The notes below the pieces were generated by a model. The model ran no database searches. It saw only the letters and a list, made by a program, of their open reading frames with translations, and was not told the DNA's origin. This document shows positions 1 to 5,532 of a stretch of 5,852 bases of DNA, in pieces. Location of the stretch: positions 1 to 5,852 of the forward strand of contig CANPPM010000185.1 of the NCBI GenBank assembly GCA_947575935.1. The letters are read 5' to 3'. The first letter of the stretch is position 1. Every line of letters starts with the position of its first letter. Position numbers and translations under genes: made by a program. This DNA is from an uncultured Butyricicoccus sp. Its GTDB lineage: Bacteria; Bacillota; Clostridia; Oscillospirales; Butyricicoccaceae.

Positions 1-1319
1 TGATTGCGTTTAAAATTTTTCAGCGCCAGCAGTACCTCTACGCTGCACACCCGTTCAATAAACCGAGAGGTTCGAACCGTTTTGGCCTCCATCCTGATTT
101 CACCCGTCTGCCGGATGCATTCCATTACCGGAACGGCTGCGGCCCGTCGGGCCGGGAGGTATGCTGAAATCAGGATGGTGATCCACGCAATCGCCGCCGC
201 TGCCGCCATTGACAACGGCGAAACAACCAACACCAGCGGGCTCCCGTACATCATGCTTTGGAAGCTACGGGCAACCACGGCAATCACCGCGCGGGTTACC
301 GCAATCCCCAGCAGTATGCCTGCCGGAATCCCGGCAAGGCCAATACACATCCCCTCAAACAACACCGAGCTGCGCAGCTGCCTCTCCGTCGCCCCCACCG
401 AGAGCAGGATACCAAACTGATGGATCCGTTCGCTTAGCGAGATGGAAAATGCGTTATGAATCAAGAAAACCGATCCGGTCATGATAATGGCGGTCACCGC
501 GCCTCCAACTGCAAACAGCAGCGTGGTAAAAAGCCGGTCATCCGAAAGGCCCAGAAAACGCAGCACTTTGTCATTGCCCGCAGCGGCATACTCGCCCTTT
601 GTTTGACGGAGATACGAACGTACCCGGCGCGGATGATCCAGGGTAACAAAGGCATTGCAGCTGTCCGGCGCGGTATGCTCTACCTTTGTGATCAGTGTAA
701 ATCCCGGTGCGGTATCCTGCTCATATTGCGGGCGCTGGCATATGCCAACGACGGTAAAGGTCCGGCTCTCATACGGGGTAAACATTTCACTCGCGGCGTC
801 ATAACGGTCACGCTGGCCAAGCCTCCTGCCGCCGCTGGTACGGCTGCCGATGTCCAGCGTTATCGTACTGCCCTCGCGCAGTTCGACGCCGCCGCTGGCC
901 TGTACCCCGCCTGAAACCAGGATTTCGCGGTCGTTCTCTGGCAGCCTGCCTGAAATCACATAGGGCGGCAGCGTACGCAGCGCCTTCTCGTCATAGCCCG
1001 CAAGAAAGAGATAGGGTACGTCCGGGTTGCCGCTGCCTTCCAACACCGCATAACCTATATTTTCTGTGAAAGCCACATCCAGGACCCCTTTTTCCTGCGC
1101 GCGCTCCCGTACAAAGCCGGCCGGCACATCGAAAAAAGCAGCATGCCAACCGCCGTATATTTCTGCCGCACCCCTGGCCAAATAGTCGAGCAGCGAGATG
1201 CCAAAGACCGTCACGCCGGTCAGCAGCGCGGCGGACAGCATTACGCCAACGACCGTCACAACCGTACGCGTACGGTTTTTCAAAAGCCCCTGCAAAGCTG
1301 TTTTGTGGAAAATATTCAC
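1..1319 (-). CDS. FtsX-family ABC transporter permease, incomplete at the left window edge
   Basis: Membrane subunit of an ABC exporter that would work with the adjacent ATPase. The frame is open without a stop from a GTG at 1319 to the window edge (439 complete codons), so the C-terminal part is missing. A basic stretch (KNRTRT, residues 14-19) precedes a first membrane segment (about 20-45). A large extracytoplasmic domain of roughly 215 residues follows. Three further hydrophobic segments (about 263-290, 318-350, 365-390) form an FtsX core with the typical ISLSERIHQFGILLSVGAT stretch (293-311) and LPARRAA (388-394). The last residues (LALKNFKRN) look like the start of the second half seen in two-FtsX-domain permeases of about 800 residues. 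The GTG overlaps the ATPase stop as GTGA, suggesting translational coupling; the next start, an ATG at residue 27, would cut into the first membrane segment. Family assignment is firm; substrate is unknown. Confidence 0.9.
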   Translation of the reverse strand, partial: MNIFHKTALQGLLKNRTRTVVTVVGVMLSAALLTGVTVFGISLLDYLARGAAEIYGGWHAAFFDVPAGFVRERAQEKGVLDVAFTENIGYAVLEGSGNPDVPYLFLAGYDEKALRTLPPYVISGRLPENDREILVSGGVQASGGVELREGSTITLDIGSRTSGGRRLGQRDRYDAASEMFTPYESRTFTVVGICQRPQYEQDTAPGFTLITKVEHTAPDSCNAFVTLDHPRRVRSYLRQTKGEYAAAGNDKVLRFLGLSDDRLFTTLLFAVGGAVTAIIMTGSVFLIHNAFSISLSERIHQFGILLSVGATERQLRSSVLFEGMCIGLAGIPAGILLGIAVTRAVIAVVARSFQSMMYGSPLVLVVSPLSMAAAAAIAWITILISAYLPARRAAAVPVMECIRQTGEIRMEAKTVRTSRFIERVCSVEVLLALKNFKRN

Positions 1320-2005
1320 TGCCGCGCCGCCTGCCTCTCATCCCGCACAACGCGGCCATCTGAAACGGTGATAATACGATCGGCCTGCAGCGCAATATTT
1401 TCATCATGGGTGACCAATATCAGCGTCTGTCGATACCGCCGGTGACTGTGCTTGAGCAAACGGAGAATCTCGGCGCCGTTCCGGCTGTCCAAACTGCCGG
1501 TCGGTTCATCGGCCAAACAGACCTGCGGGGCGTTCATCAGCGCGCGCCCAATCGCAACGCGCTGCTGCTGCCCGCCGGACAGCTGGTTGGGCAGGTGCCT
1601 CCGGCGATCCTGCAGGCCCAGCAGTTCAACCAGTTCGTCCAGCCGTTCCTGATTCACCCTGCGCCGGTCCATCAAAACCGGAAGCGTAATATTTTCCACC
1701 ACGTTCAGCGTAGGAATCAAATTGTGAAACTGATAGATCAGCCCTACCTGCCGCCTGCGGAACACCGCCAGCTTTTCTTTGCTCTGCGCATAGACGTCCT
1801 GCCCGTCCAGCAAAATCCTGCCGCTGGTCGGCACATCGACCCCCGCGATACTATGCAGCAGGGTAGACTTGCCCGAGCCCGACGCGCCAATAACAGCGAC
1901 GAAATCGCCCCGCTCGATCTGCAGCGAAATATGGTCCAGCGCCACGACCTGATTTTCTCCGTCACCGTAGACCTTGCATAAATCCTCAACCTTTAAAAAA
2001 TCCAT
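1316..2005 (-). CDS. ABC transporter ATP-binding protein (MacB/LolD/BceA-type)
   Basis: Cytoplasmic ATPase that powers the neighbouring FtsX-type permease. The 229-residue length is normal for this class. All nucleotide-binding elements are present: Walker A GASGSGKST (40-48), Q-loop in YQFHNL (Q92), signature LSGGQQQR (142-149), Walker B VCLADEP with catalytic E167, D-loop SLD (171-173) and switch H200. The sequence LADEPTGSLDS is typical of ATPases paired with FtsX/MacB permeases. The ATG at 2005 is preceded by AAGGAG (2020-2015) at 9 bases and gives the usual MDFLKVEDLCKVYG opening; an in-frame start further upstream, at 2092, would run through the promoter region and into the kinase stop. 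The gene begins 83 bases after the kinase gene and appears to have its own regulated promoter. The stop overlaps the permease GTG. The protein looks intact and active. Confidence 0.96.
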   Translation of the reverse strand: MDFLKVEDLCKVYGDGENQVVALDHISLQIERGDFVAVIGASGSGKSTLLHSIAGVDVPTSGRILLDGQDVYAQSKEKLAVFRRRQVGLIYQFHNLIPTLNVVENITLPVLMDRRRVNQERLDELVELLGLQDRRRHLPNQLSGGQQQRVAIGRALMNAPQVCLADEPTGSLDSRNGAEILRLLKHSHRRYRQTLILVTHDENIALQADRIITVSDGRVVRDERQAARQ

Positions 2006-2014
2006 TCGGCAAAA

Positions 2015-2020
2015 CTCCTT
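2015..2020 (-). promoter_or_regulatory. Ribosome binding site of the ABC ATPase gene
   Basis: AAGGAG on the minus strand, 9 bases before the ATG at 2005. It fixes the start of the ATPase and rules out the longer in-frame start at 2092. Confidence 0.85.
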
Positions 2021-2038
2021 TATCCGTAGAATACTCGT

Positions 2039-2061
2039 ATTATAAAGCCTCCGGCTGACAA
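2039..2061 (-). promoter_or_regulatory. Promoter of the ATPase-permease pair, probably activator-dependent
   Basis: A perfect TATAAT (2044-2039) lies 33 bases before the ATPase start codon, in the 83-base gap after the kinase gene. At 17-base spacing the -35 position reads ACTGTA, a poor match. A TTGTCA (2061-2056) sits only 11 bases upstream of the -10, too close to act as a -35. A good -10 without a proper -35 is typical of promoters that need an activator bound just upstream, and phased repeats are present there. A short inverted repeat, AATAC-TC-GTATT (2030-2041), overlaps the downstream end of the -10. Transcription start is inferred near 2032. Confidence 0.65.
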
Positions 2062-2092
2062 TACAGTGACTCTCCGGTGACAGTTCTGTCAC
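2056..2092 (-). promoter_or_regulatory. Putative response-regulator operator: GTCA direct repeats at 11-base steps
   Basis: On the minus strand the tetramer GTCA occurs at 2081-2078, 2070-2067 and 2059-2056, each exactly 11 bases apart, in the contexts CTGTCAC, GAGTCAC and TTGTCAG. One step further upstream, 2092-2089 reads GTGA, a possible degenerate fourth copy inside the kinase stop region. The last copy ends 11 bases before the TATAAT. OmpR/PhoB-family regulators bind as tandem dimers to half-sites about 11 bases apart, and the E. coli Pho box (CTGTCAT repeated every 11 bases, about 10 bases upstream of the -10) has the same geometry. A perfect dyad TGACAG-AA-CTGTCA (2091-2078) overlaps the upstream copy. 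The likely binder is the regulator encoded at 3065-3751; that link is inferred. Confidence 0.6.
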
Positions 2093-3078
2093 TTGGGAAA
2101 ACGGACGTAAAACACGGCCCCGCCCTGCGGATGATTTTTAGCGGCAACGGTACCGCCTTGGCGCGAGATGATCGTACGGCAAAGCGCAAGGCCGATACCA
2201 CAGCCCGATGGACTCGCGTTTCTTCCGCGGTAAAATCGCTCAAACAAGCGAGGCAGCTCTTCCTTTGCAAAGCCTGGGCCGTTATCCCGAATGGAAATCT
2301 CCAGATACAGCGGGGTATCCGCACAGCAAATCGTAATCTCCCCGCCGTCCCCGGCCCCCTCCATACAATTCTTCAAGATGTTTTGCAGCGCCTCGGCAAG
2401 CCAGGCCGCATCGCCTGAAACCACCGCTGTCTCCGGGATGTCGGTCCGCACCATGATATTGTGCAGCTCCATGGGGATGCGCAGCGGGCGCAGGGCGCTG
2501 CTGACCAGCCGTCTTGCAGCGACGCTTTCCTGCCGAAAGGTTACAATGCCCGCATCCAACCGGGACAGCTTCAGCAGGGCCGTAATCAGGTGGTTCATAC
2601 CTGCCAGCAGCTCCCCCAACTCCCGCAGCAGGGCGTCCCGCTCGTCCTGCCCGGCGGCTTCTCTTAACAGGGACAACACAATATGGGCCGAGGTCAGCGG
2701 CGTACGCAGCTGATGGGCAATATCGGCCAGCGAGTCGGCCAGATGCGTCCGTTCACGCCGCAGCGCATCATTCTGCTGGCGAATCCGCAGTGTCATTTTG
2801 ACGATCTCGCTTTGCAGGATGGACAGCTCTCCCTCCTCAGCGTCTTCTATGAACAGCCGGTCGCTGTTGTGCAGCACCAGGTCGATCTGTTCGGAGAGCT
2901 TAGCGATGCGCTGGTACCGCTCCCAGGTGACGATCCAAAAAAACGCGCTCAAAACGGCCGCCGAAACCATCGCCGCCACCCCCGCCGCCGGATGCACGAC
3001 AAAGCCCGCCACAGTCAAGGCGGCGGCCAGCATACACAAAACCACCGCTGCCCGCCGCAGCTCTTTATTGCGCAGCAT
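2089..3078 (-). CDS. Two-component sensor histidine kinase, short two-TM (intramembrane-sensing-like) type
   Basis: Membrane kinase (329 residues) that would phosphorylate the regulator encoded just upstream. Two hydrophobic segments (about 10-29 and 33-51) are separated by only a few residues around HP, so there is almost no extracellular sensor domain. A charged, coiled-coil-like linker (about 52-115) replaces a recognisable HAMP domain. The phosphorylated histidine is H122 in ADIAHQLRTPLT (118-129). The ATPase part has an N-box at QNILKNC (232-238, N237), G1 DNGPGF (265-270), F-box LFERFYRG (278-285) and G2 GCGIGLAL (292-299). All catalytic elements are present. The ATG at 3078 lies inside the end of the regulator gene (14-base overlap), with GGGGGA a few bases upstream as a probable ribosome binding site. 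Kinases of this build next to FtsX-type ABC genes often sense through the transporter; that role is inferred here. Confidence 0.94.
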   Translation of the reverse strand: MLRNKELRRAAVVLCMLAAALTVAGFVVHPAAGVAAMVSAAVLSAFFWIVTWERYQRIAKLSEQIDLVLHNSDRLFIEDAEEGELSILQSEIVKMTLRIRQQNDALRRERTHLADSLADIAHQLRTPLTSAHIVLSLLREAAGQDERDALLRELGELLAGMNHLITALLKLSRLDAGIVTFRQESVAARRLVSSALRPLRIPMELHNIMVRTDIPETAVVSGDAAWLAEALQNILKNCMEGAGDGGEITICCADTPLYLEISIRDNGPGFAKEELPRLFERFYRGRNASPSGCGIGLALCRTIISRQGGTVAAKNHPQGGAVFYVRFPK

Positions 3079-3751
3079 ATGGATCCCCCAGCCGGTAACC
3101 CGTCCCGCGTACGGTCAGAATGATCTGCGGGCTGGCCGGGTCATCCTCAATCTTTTCGCGCAGCCGTTTGATATAGACGGTTAAGGTATTGTCGTTCACA
3201 AATTCCCCTGCCGCATCCCACAGCTCGTCAAGCAGCCTGCCGCGGGTTAGGATGCTTCCAGGATTGCTGAGAAACACCAGCAGCAACCGGTATTCCAGCG
3301 CAGATAAGCAGACTTCCCGGCCGTTCTTTTTTACAATGCCGCTTTTCAAATCTGCCTGCAGCCCATAGATTGTAATGACCGAGCCGCTTCGGCCGCTTTT
3401 GCGCAGCGCAGCTGCAATCCGCGCGGCCAGCTCACGCGGCCGGAAGGGCTTGGTAACATAATCATCCGCGCCGAGATTCAGCCCTGTGACCACGCTCGGC
3501 TCATCCCCCGAAGCGGTCAGGAAAATAACCGGAATGTCCTGCGCATCCTTGATCTCGGTACACAGCGTAAACCCATTGCCATCAGGCAGCGAAATATCAA
3601 TCAGCGCCAGATCGAACCTGCTTTGGCGCAGCGCGTCACGCGCCGCTTCACATGTTGACGCGTGGGTAACCGCGAACCCCTCTGCAAAAAGCAGCCGGAC
3701 CAGGTTCCTGGCAATCGCCCGGTCGTCCTCCACCAAAAATATTTGTTTCAT
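3065..3751 (-). CDS. OmpR/PhoB-family response regulator
   Basis: DNA-binding regulator of 228 residues, the cytoplasmic partner of the following kinase. The receiver domain (about 1-118) has the acidic pair D9/D10, the phosphoacceptor D52 in LIDISLPDG, T79 and K101 in the KPF motif. The winged-helix domain (about 125-223) contains the typical LTVYIKRLREKIEDD recognition-helix region (190-204) and the wing RGTGYRL (215-221). The ATG at 3751 is preceded by AAAGGAG at 9 bases. It is the first gene of the minus-strand unit, with a near-consensus promoter about 150 bases upstream, and overlaps the kinase gene by 14 bases. It probably activates the ATPase-permease promoter through the 11-base-phased repeats at 2056-2092. 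It is intact and of normal length. Overall similarity is of the VanR/PhoB kind, but no specific named family is assigned. Confidence 0.96.
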   Translation of the reverse strand: MKQIFLVEDDRAIARNLVRLLFAEGFAVTHASTCEAARDALRQSRFDLALIDISLPDGNGFTLCTEIKDAQDIPVIFLTASGDEPSVVTGLNLGADDYVTKPFRPRELAARIAAALRKSGRSGSVITIYGLQADLKSGIVKKNGREVCLSALEYRLLLVFLSNPGSILTRGRLLDELWDAAGEFVNDNTLTVYIKRLREKIEDDPASPQIILTVRGTGYRLGDPYAAQ

Positions 3752-3900
3752 AGGCCTTCGCTCCTTTCCTATGGGTACCCCCGGCCGGCCGGCGGATTAT
3801 GCCGGGCATACGGCGCGGTTCCTCCTGCAGCGGCCCGAATTTTCCTTCGTCCGCCGCGAAATGCTCGTCCAAAAGCACATCCGCACGCTTCTTCGCAGCT

Positions 3901-3929
3901 ATTATACACGGTTTTACCGCCGCTGTCTA
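3901..3929 (-). promoter_or_regulatory. Promoter of the regulator-kinase unit
   Basis: On the minus strand TAGACA (3929-3924, five of six to TTGACA) is followed at exactly 17 bases by a perfect TATAAT (3906-3901). Transcription should start near 3894, giving a leader of about 145 bases before the regulator ATG. The leader contains the self-complementary runs CCGGCCGGCCGG (3781-3792) and GGGTACCC (3773-3780) just upstream of the ribosome binding site, plus a second AGGAGG (3826-3821). The rest of the 278-base divergent spacer (3752-4029) shows no convincing plus-strand promoter for the deacetylase gene. Confidence 0.75.
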
Positions 3930-4029
3930 CCGCCCGCTGCCTGGAATCGCCGGCCCGTTCCATACAAAAACAGCGCCGTGCGTTCTGTTTTCCCGCCGCC
4001 GCGCATAAGATCCTTCGAGGTGGTAACAA

Positions 4030-4833
4030 ATGCGTAAAAGGACGTTTCACAAGCTGGTCACCCTCGCCCTGTGCGTCGTACTCGGCGGCAGTGTTTATGC
4101 CTTTGGCAACCCCTATGAACAGCAGCCGGCCGTAACGGCAGCCGCAACCGACTGGGGGCTTTCCTTTCAGACCGAGGGCGCCGCGCCAATCGGCAATGCG
4201 ACCGCTGCAGAGCTGGCCGCATATGACGCCTGCTACATCGGGGATACTTCAAAAAAAGTGATCTACCTGACCTTCGATGCAGGCTTCGAGAACGGCAATA
4301 CCCCCGCCATTCTGGATGCCCTGAAAAAGCATCAGGCAAAGGCATGCTTTTTCCTGGTCGGCAATTATATCGAGACTGCCCCCGACCTTGTCCAGCGCAT
4401 GGTCGATGAAGGCCACCTCGTCGGCAACCATACCTATACCCACCCCGACATGTCCAAGATCAGCGACGCCGAAGCCTTTGCGCAGGAATTAACCCGGCTG
4501 GAGCAAGCGTATCAATCTCTGATCGGCCAGCCGCTTCCGAAATTTTACCGACCGCCGCAGGGAAAATACTCGACCGAGAACCTGGCGCAGGCGCAGGCGC
4601 TCGGCTATACTTCGGTATTCTGGTCGCTTGCCTACGTCGATTGGTACACCGACAACCAGCCGACCGCCGAGCAGGCCTTTTCCAAGCTGCTGCCGCGCAT
4701 CCATCCCGGCGCAATCGTTCTGCTGCACTCGACCTCGTCCACTAACGCCGCTATCCTGGATGAACTGCTAAGCAAATGGGAGGCCGAGGGCTATTCGTTC
4801 GGTTCCCTCACCGAGCTGCGGCATTCCTTCTGA
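4030..4833 (+). CDS. pdaA: PdaA-type polysaccharide deacetylase (delta-lactam-biosynthetic de-N-acetylase)
   Basis: Secreted NodB-fold hydrolase (267 residues). The PdaA family removes the N-acetyl group from muramic acid in spore peptidoglycan, the step that leads to the muramic-delta-lactam recognised by germination lytic enzymes. A signal peptide is clear: MRKR, a hydrophobic core (about 9-21) and probable cleavage after VYA (residue 24). The IGDTSKKVIYLTFDAGFENG stretch (70-89) closely resembles PdaA of Bacillus. Catalytic motifs are TFDAG with D83, the metal ligands H134 and H138 in HTYTHP, RPPQG (174-178), VDW (203-205) and LLHS with H233. The second Asp of the usual TFDDG is Ala here; Bacillus PdaA also departs from it (Asn, from memory). 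The ATG follows GAGGTGG at 6 bases. It stands alone, divergent from the regulator operon. A forespore sigma-G promoter would be expected, but no good match is visible upstream. Confidence 0.92.
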   Translation: MRKRTFHKLVTLALCVVLGGSVYAFGNPYEQQPAVTAAATDWGLSFQTEGAAPIGNATAAELAAYDACYIGDTSKKVIYLTFDAGFENGNTPAILDALKKHQAKACFFLVGNYIETAPDLVQRMVDEGHLVGNHTYTHPDMSKISDAEAFAQELTRLEQAYQSLIGQPLPKFYRPPQGKYSTENLAQAQALGYTSVFWSLAYVDWYTDNQPTAEQAFSKLLPRIHPGAIVLLHSTSSTNAAILDELLSKWEAEGYSFGSLTELRHSF

Positions 4834-4869
4834 AATCCTTCTTCCCCATCGGGGGGATCCTCCTTTTAT

Positions 4870-4908
4870 CGAAAATGCGCGGGACGGCCAGGCCGCCGCG
4901 CATTTTCG
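4870..4908 (+). terminator. Hairpin terminator after the deacetylase gene
   Basis: A 13-base perfect inverted repeat, CGAAAATGCGCGG (4870-4882) and CCGCGCATTTTCG (4896-4908), begins 36 bases after the stop. The 13-base middle, including CGGCC-A-GGCCG, can extend the pairing. A-rich and T-rich stretches lie at the outer ends of the GC stem, as in intrinsic terminators. The T tract is short (four), so some readthrough is possible. No minus-strand gene in the window ends here. Confidence 0.75.
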
Positions 4909-4909
4909 C

Positions 4910-4932
4910 ATCCGGCGCGGTGTCTGCCGGAT
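4910..4932. repeat. Short inverted repeat directly after the terminator
   Basis: ATCCGGC (4910-4916) and GCCGGAT (4926-4932) form a perfect 7-base inverted repeat with a 9-base loop, one base after the terminator hairpin. There is no T tract. It may be a back-up structure or chance pairing in GC-rich sequence. Confidence 0.4.
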
Positions 4933-5019
4933 CCAGCGCAGCCCGTTCAATCACCTCAAATTCACAAATTCTTAACGGATTCGAAATCTTCCGCTCACCA
5001 ATTCGGGCGCATGATCCGA

Positions 5020-5025
5020 TATAAT
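5020..5025 (+). promoter_or_regulatory. Candidate -10 box of the 40-codon gene
   Basis: TATAAT lies 10 bases upstream of the AAGGAG site of the small gene. There is no good -35: ACCAAT at 17-base spacing, TCACCA at 19. Transcription from it would begin only a few bases before the ribosome binding site. The extended string GATATAATA (5018-5026) also resembles the sigma-K -10 pattern CATANNNTA except at the first base, so the controlling sigma factor is open. Confidence 0.5.
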
Positions 5026-5049
5026 AGCAGCAGAAAGGAGATCCCAGAC

Positions 5050-5172
5050 ATGCTTTTATACCAGATTCTGCGCGCATGCGGCTTGGACCGCAGCTTCCTG
5101 CGCTTCATGTCCCGGCTTCCCGCGCATTTCCAGCGCAGGCTTGGCCTTGTGCCGGTTCGCGCTTCCAAGTGA
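5050..5172 (+). CDS. Small basic protein of unknown function (40 residues)
   Basis: Not recognised. Reading from 5050, the protein begins MLLYQILRACGLDRSF and ends LGLVPVRASK. It has seven Arg and one Lys against a single acidic residue (D13), so it is strongly basic. The first 20 residues alternate hydrophobic and charged positions and could form an amphipathic helix. There is no signal peptide and no clear membrane span. Support for a real gene is unusually good for this size: AAGGAG at 9 bases before the ATG, a TATAAT box upstream, GC-rich third positions like the neighbouring genes, and a clean intrinsic terminator starting 46 bases after the stop. It lies alone between the deacetylase terminator and the tRNA promoter. 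It could be a regulatory or membrane-surface peptide, or the transcript could act as an RNA; neither can be shown from the sequence. Confidence 0.65.
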   Translation: MLLYQILRACGLDRSFLRFMSRLPAHFQRRLGLVPVRASK

Positions 5173-5218
5173 CAAAATAGGGCTGCTGACAACGCCTGCA
5201 ATATGAAATGTGAAAAGG

Positions 5219-5240
5219 CCCGGATTCCTTCCGGGTTTTT
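5219..5240 (+). terminator. Intrinsic terminator after the 40-codon gene
   Basis: CCCGGA (5219-5224) and TCCGGG (5230-5235) form a perfect 6-base stem with a 5-base loop, preceded by AAAAGG and followed at once by TTTTT (5236-5240). This is a textbook Rho-independent terminator for plus-strand transcription. Confidence 0.88.
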
Positions 5241-5456
5241 CCATATCCGTACAGATTTTACCGGTTTTTCAAACGGCGCCTAAGAAGGCATACCGGCAGA
5301 ATCCGCCTGTTTTTTTCCTAAAACAACAGGTTTTGTCCCATATTTCCAACCTTCTTTCCTCTAATAAAGAGCATAAACTGAAATGCATGGAGCGCTTTCC
5401 GCCTTTCGCGCTTCCACAGGAAATCTGTATCCCTCTGTTATTTTTAAAAAAAGGTG
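5241..5456. other. Intergenic stretch with no convincing gene
   Basis: This AT-richer gap separates the small-gene terminator from the tRNA promoter. Reading frames crossing it lack good ribosome binding sites and do not resemble known proteins. Two structures are visible. CCTGTT (5306-5311) and AACAGG (5325-5330) form a 6-base stem followed by TTTT, possibly a weak terminator. TGGAGCGC (5388-5395) and GCGCTTCCA (5408-5416) form a hairpin with one bulged base. The A/T run at about 5439-5452, just upstream of the -35 of the tRNA promoter, resembles an UP element. Confidence 0.5.
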
Positions 5457-5485
5457 TTGACACAACGCCGAAAATTCTGTATAAT
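5457..5485 (+). promoter_or_regulatory. Consensus promoter of the tRNA cluster
   Basis: TTGACA (5457-5462) and TATAAT (5480-5485) match the vegetative consensus perfectly at the ideal 17-base spacing. An A/T-rich run lies directly upstream. Transcription should start near 5492, about 40 bases before tRNA-Phe. Strength of this order is expected for stable RNA genes. Confidence 0.93.
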
Positions 5486-5496
5486 AATTCTCGGCG
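5466..5496. promoter_or_regulatory. Operator-like dyad centred on the tRNA promoter -10 box
   Basis: The left arm CGCCGAAAATT (5466-5476) and the right arm AATTCTCGGCG (5486-5496) are complementary at 10 of 11 positions. They flank nine bases (5477-5485) that contain the TATAAT. The dyad covers the spacer, the -10 and the inferred start site, the usual place for a repressor site. No binding protein is identified in the window. Confidence 0.5.
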
Positions 5497-5528
5497 CTGA
5501 TGATCAGGCAGTGTTTACCAGCGCTGAG
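5490..5528 (+). other. Hairpin in the 5' leader of the tRNA transcript
   Basis: CTCGGCGCTG (5490-5499) can pair with CAGCGCTGAG (5519-5528), nine Watson-Crick pairs and one G-U, around a 19-base loop. With a start near 5492 most of the stem would be present, ending 4 bases before the mature 5' end of tRNA-Phe. It could influence RNase P processing. There is no T tract, so it is not a terminator. Confidence 0.45.
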
Positions 5529-5532
5529 ATTT

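Noticed and set aside
4..914. Open frames on the plus strand across 4-914
   Set aside because: They lie antisense to the permease, whose minus-strand frame is continuous and carries clear FtsX features. The plus-strand products look like low-complexity shadows.
991..1407. A 138-codon minus-strand frame crossing the ATPase-permease junction
   Set aside because: It is out of frame with both real genes; its product has no family features and the true junction is the GTGA overlap at 1316-1319.
1406..1981. A 191-codon plus-strand frame opposite the ATPase
   Set aside because: Antisense shadow of a highly conserved gene with no recognisable product.
2006..2092. An upstream extension of the ATPase to a start at 2092
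   Set aside because: It would translate the promoter and operator region and lacks a ribosome binding site, whereas the ATG at 2005 has AAGGAG and gives the normal family N-terminus.
1..3751. Naming the cluster as BceRS-BceAB or VanRS
   Set aside because: The kinase shape and gene set are similar, but the permease domain order differs from BceB, it is incomplete, and no van ligase genes are present. A specific name would go beyond the evidence.
3955..4012. Sigma-G/sigma-E-like -10 elements (CATACAA at 3961, CATAAGA at 4004) upstream of the deacetylase
   Set aside because: Neither has a matching -35 at the correct spacing, so no sporulation promoter is called although one is expected for this gene.
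5301..5334. The T-run at 5310-5316 as a terminator
   Set aside because: The GC pairing upstream of it is only three to four pairs, and the downstream CCTGTT/AACAGG stem is weak. A much better terminator already lies at 5219-5240.
5269..5500. Frames of 60-100 codons in the gap before the tRNAs, on both strands
   Set aside because: No ribosome binding sites and no family resemblance; the plus-strand frame runs through a terminator and the tRNA promoter.
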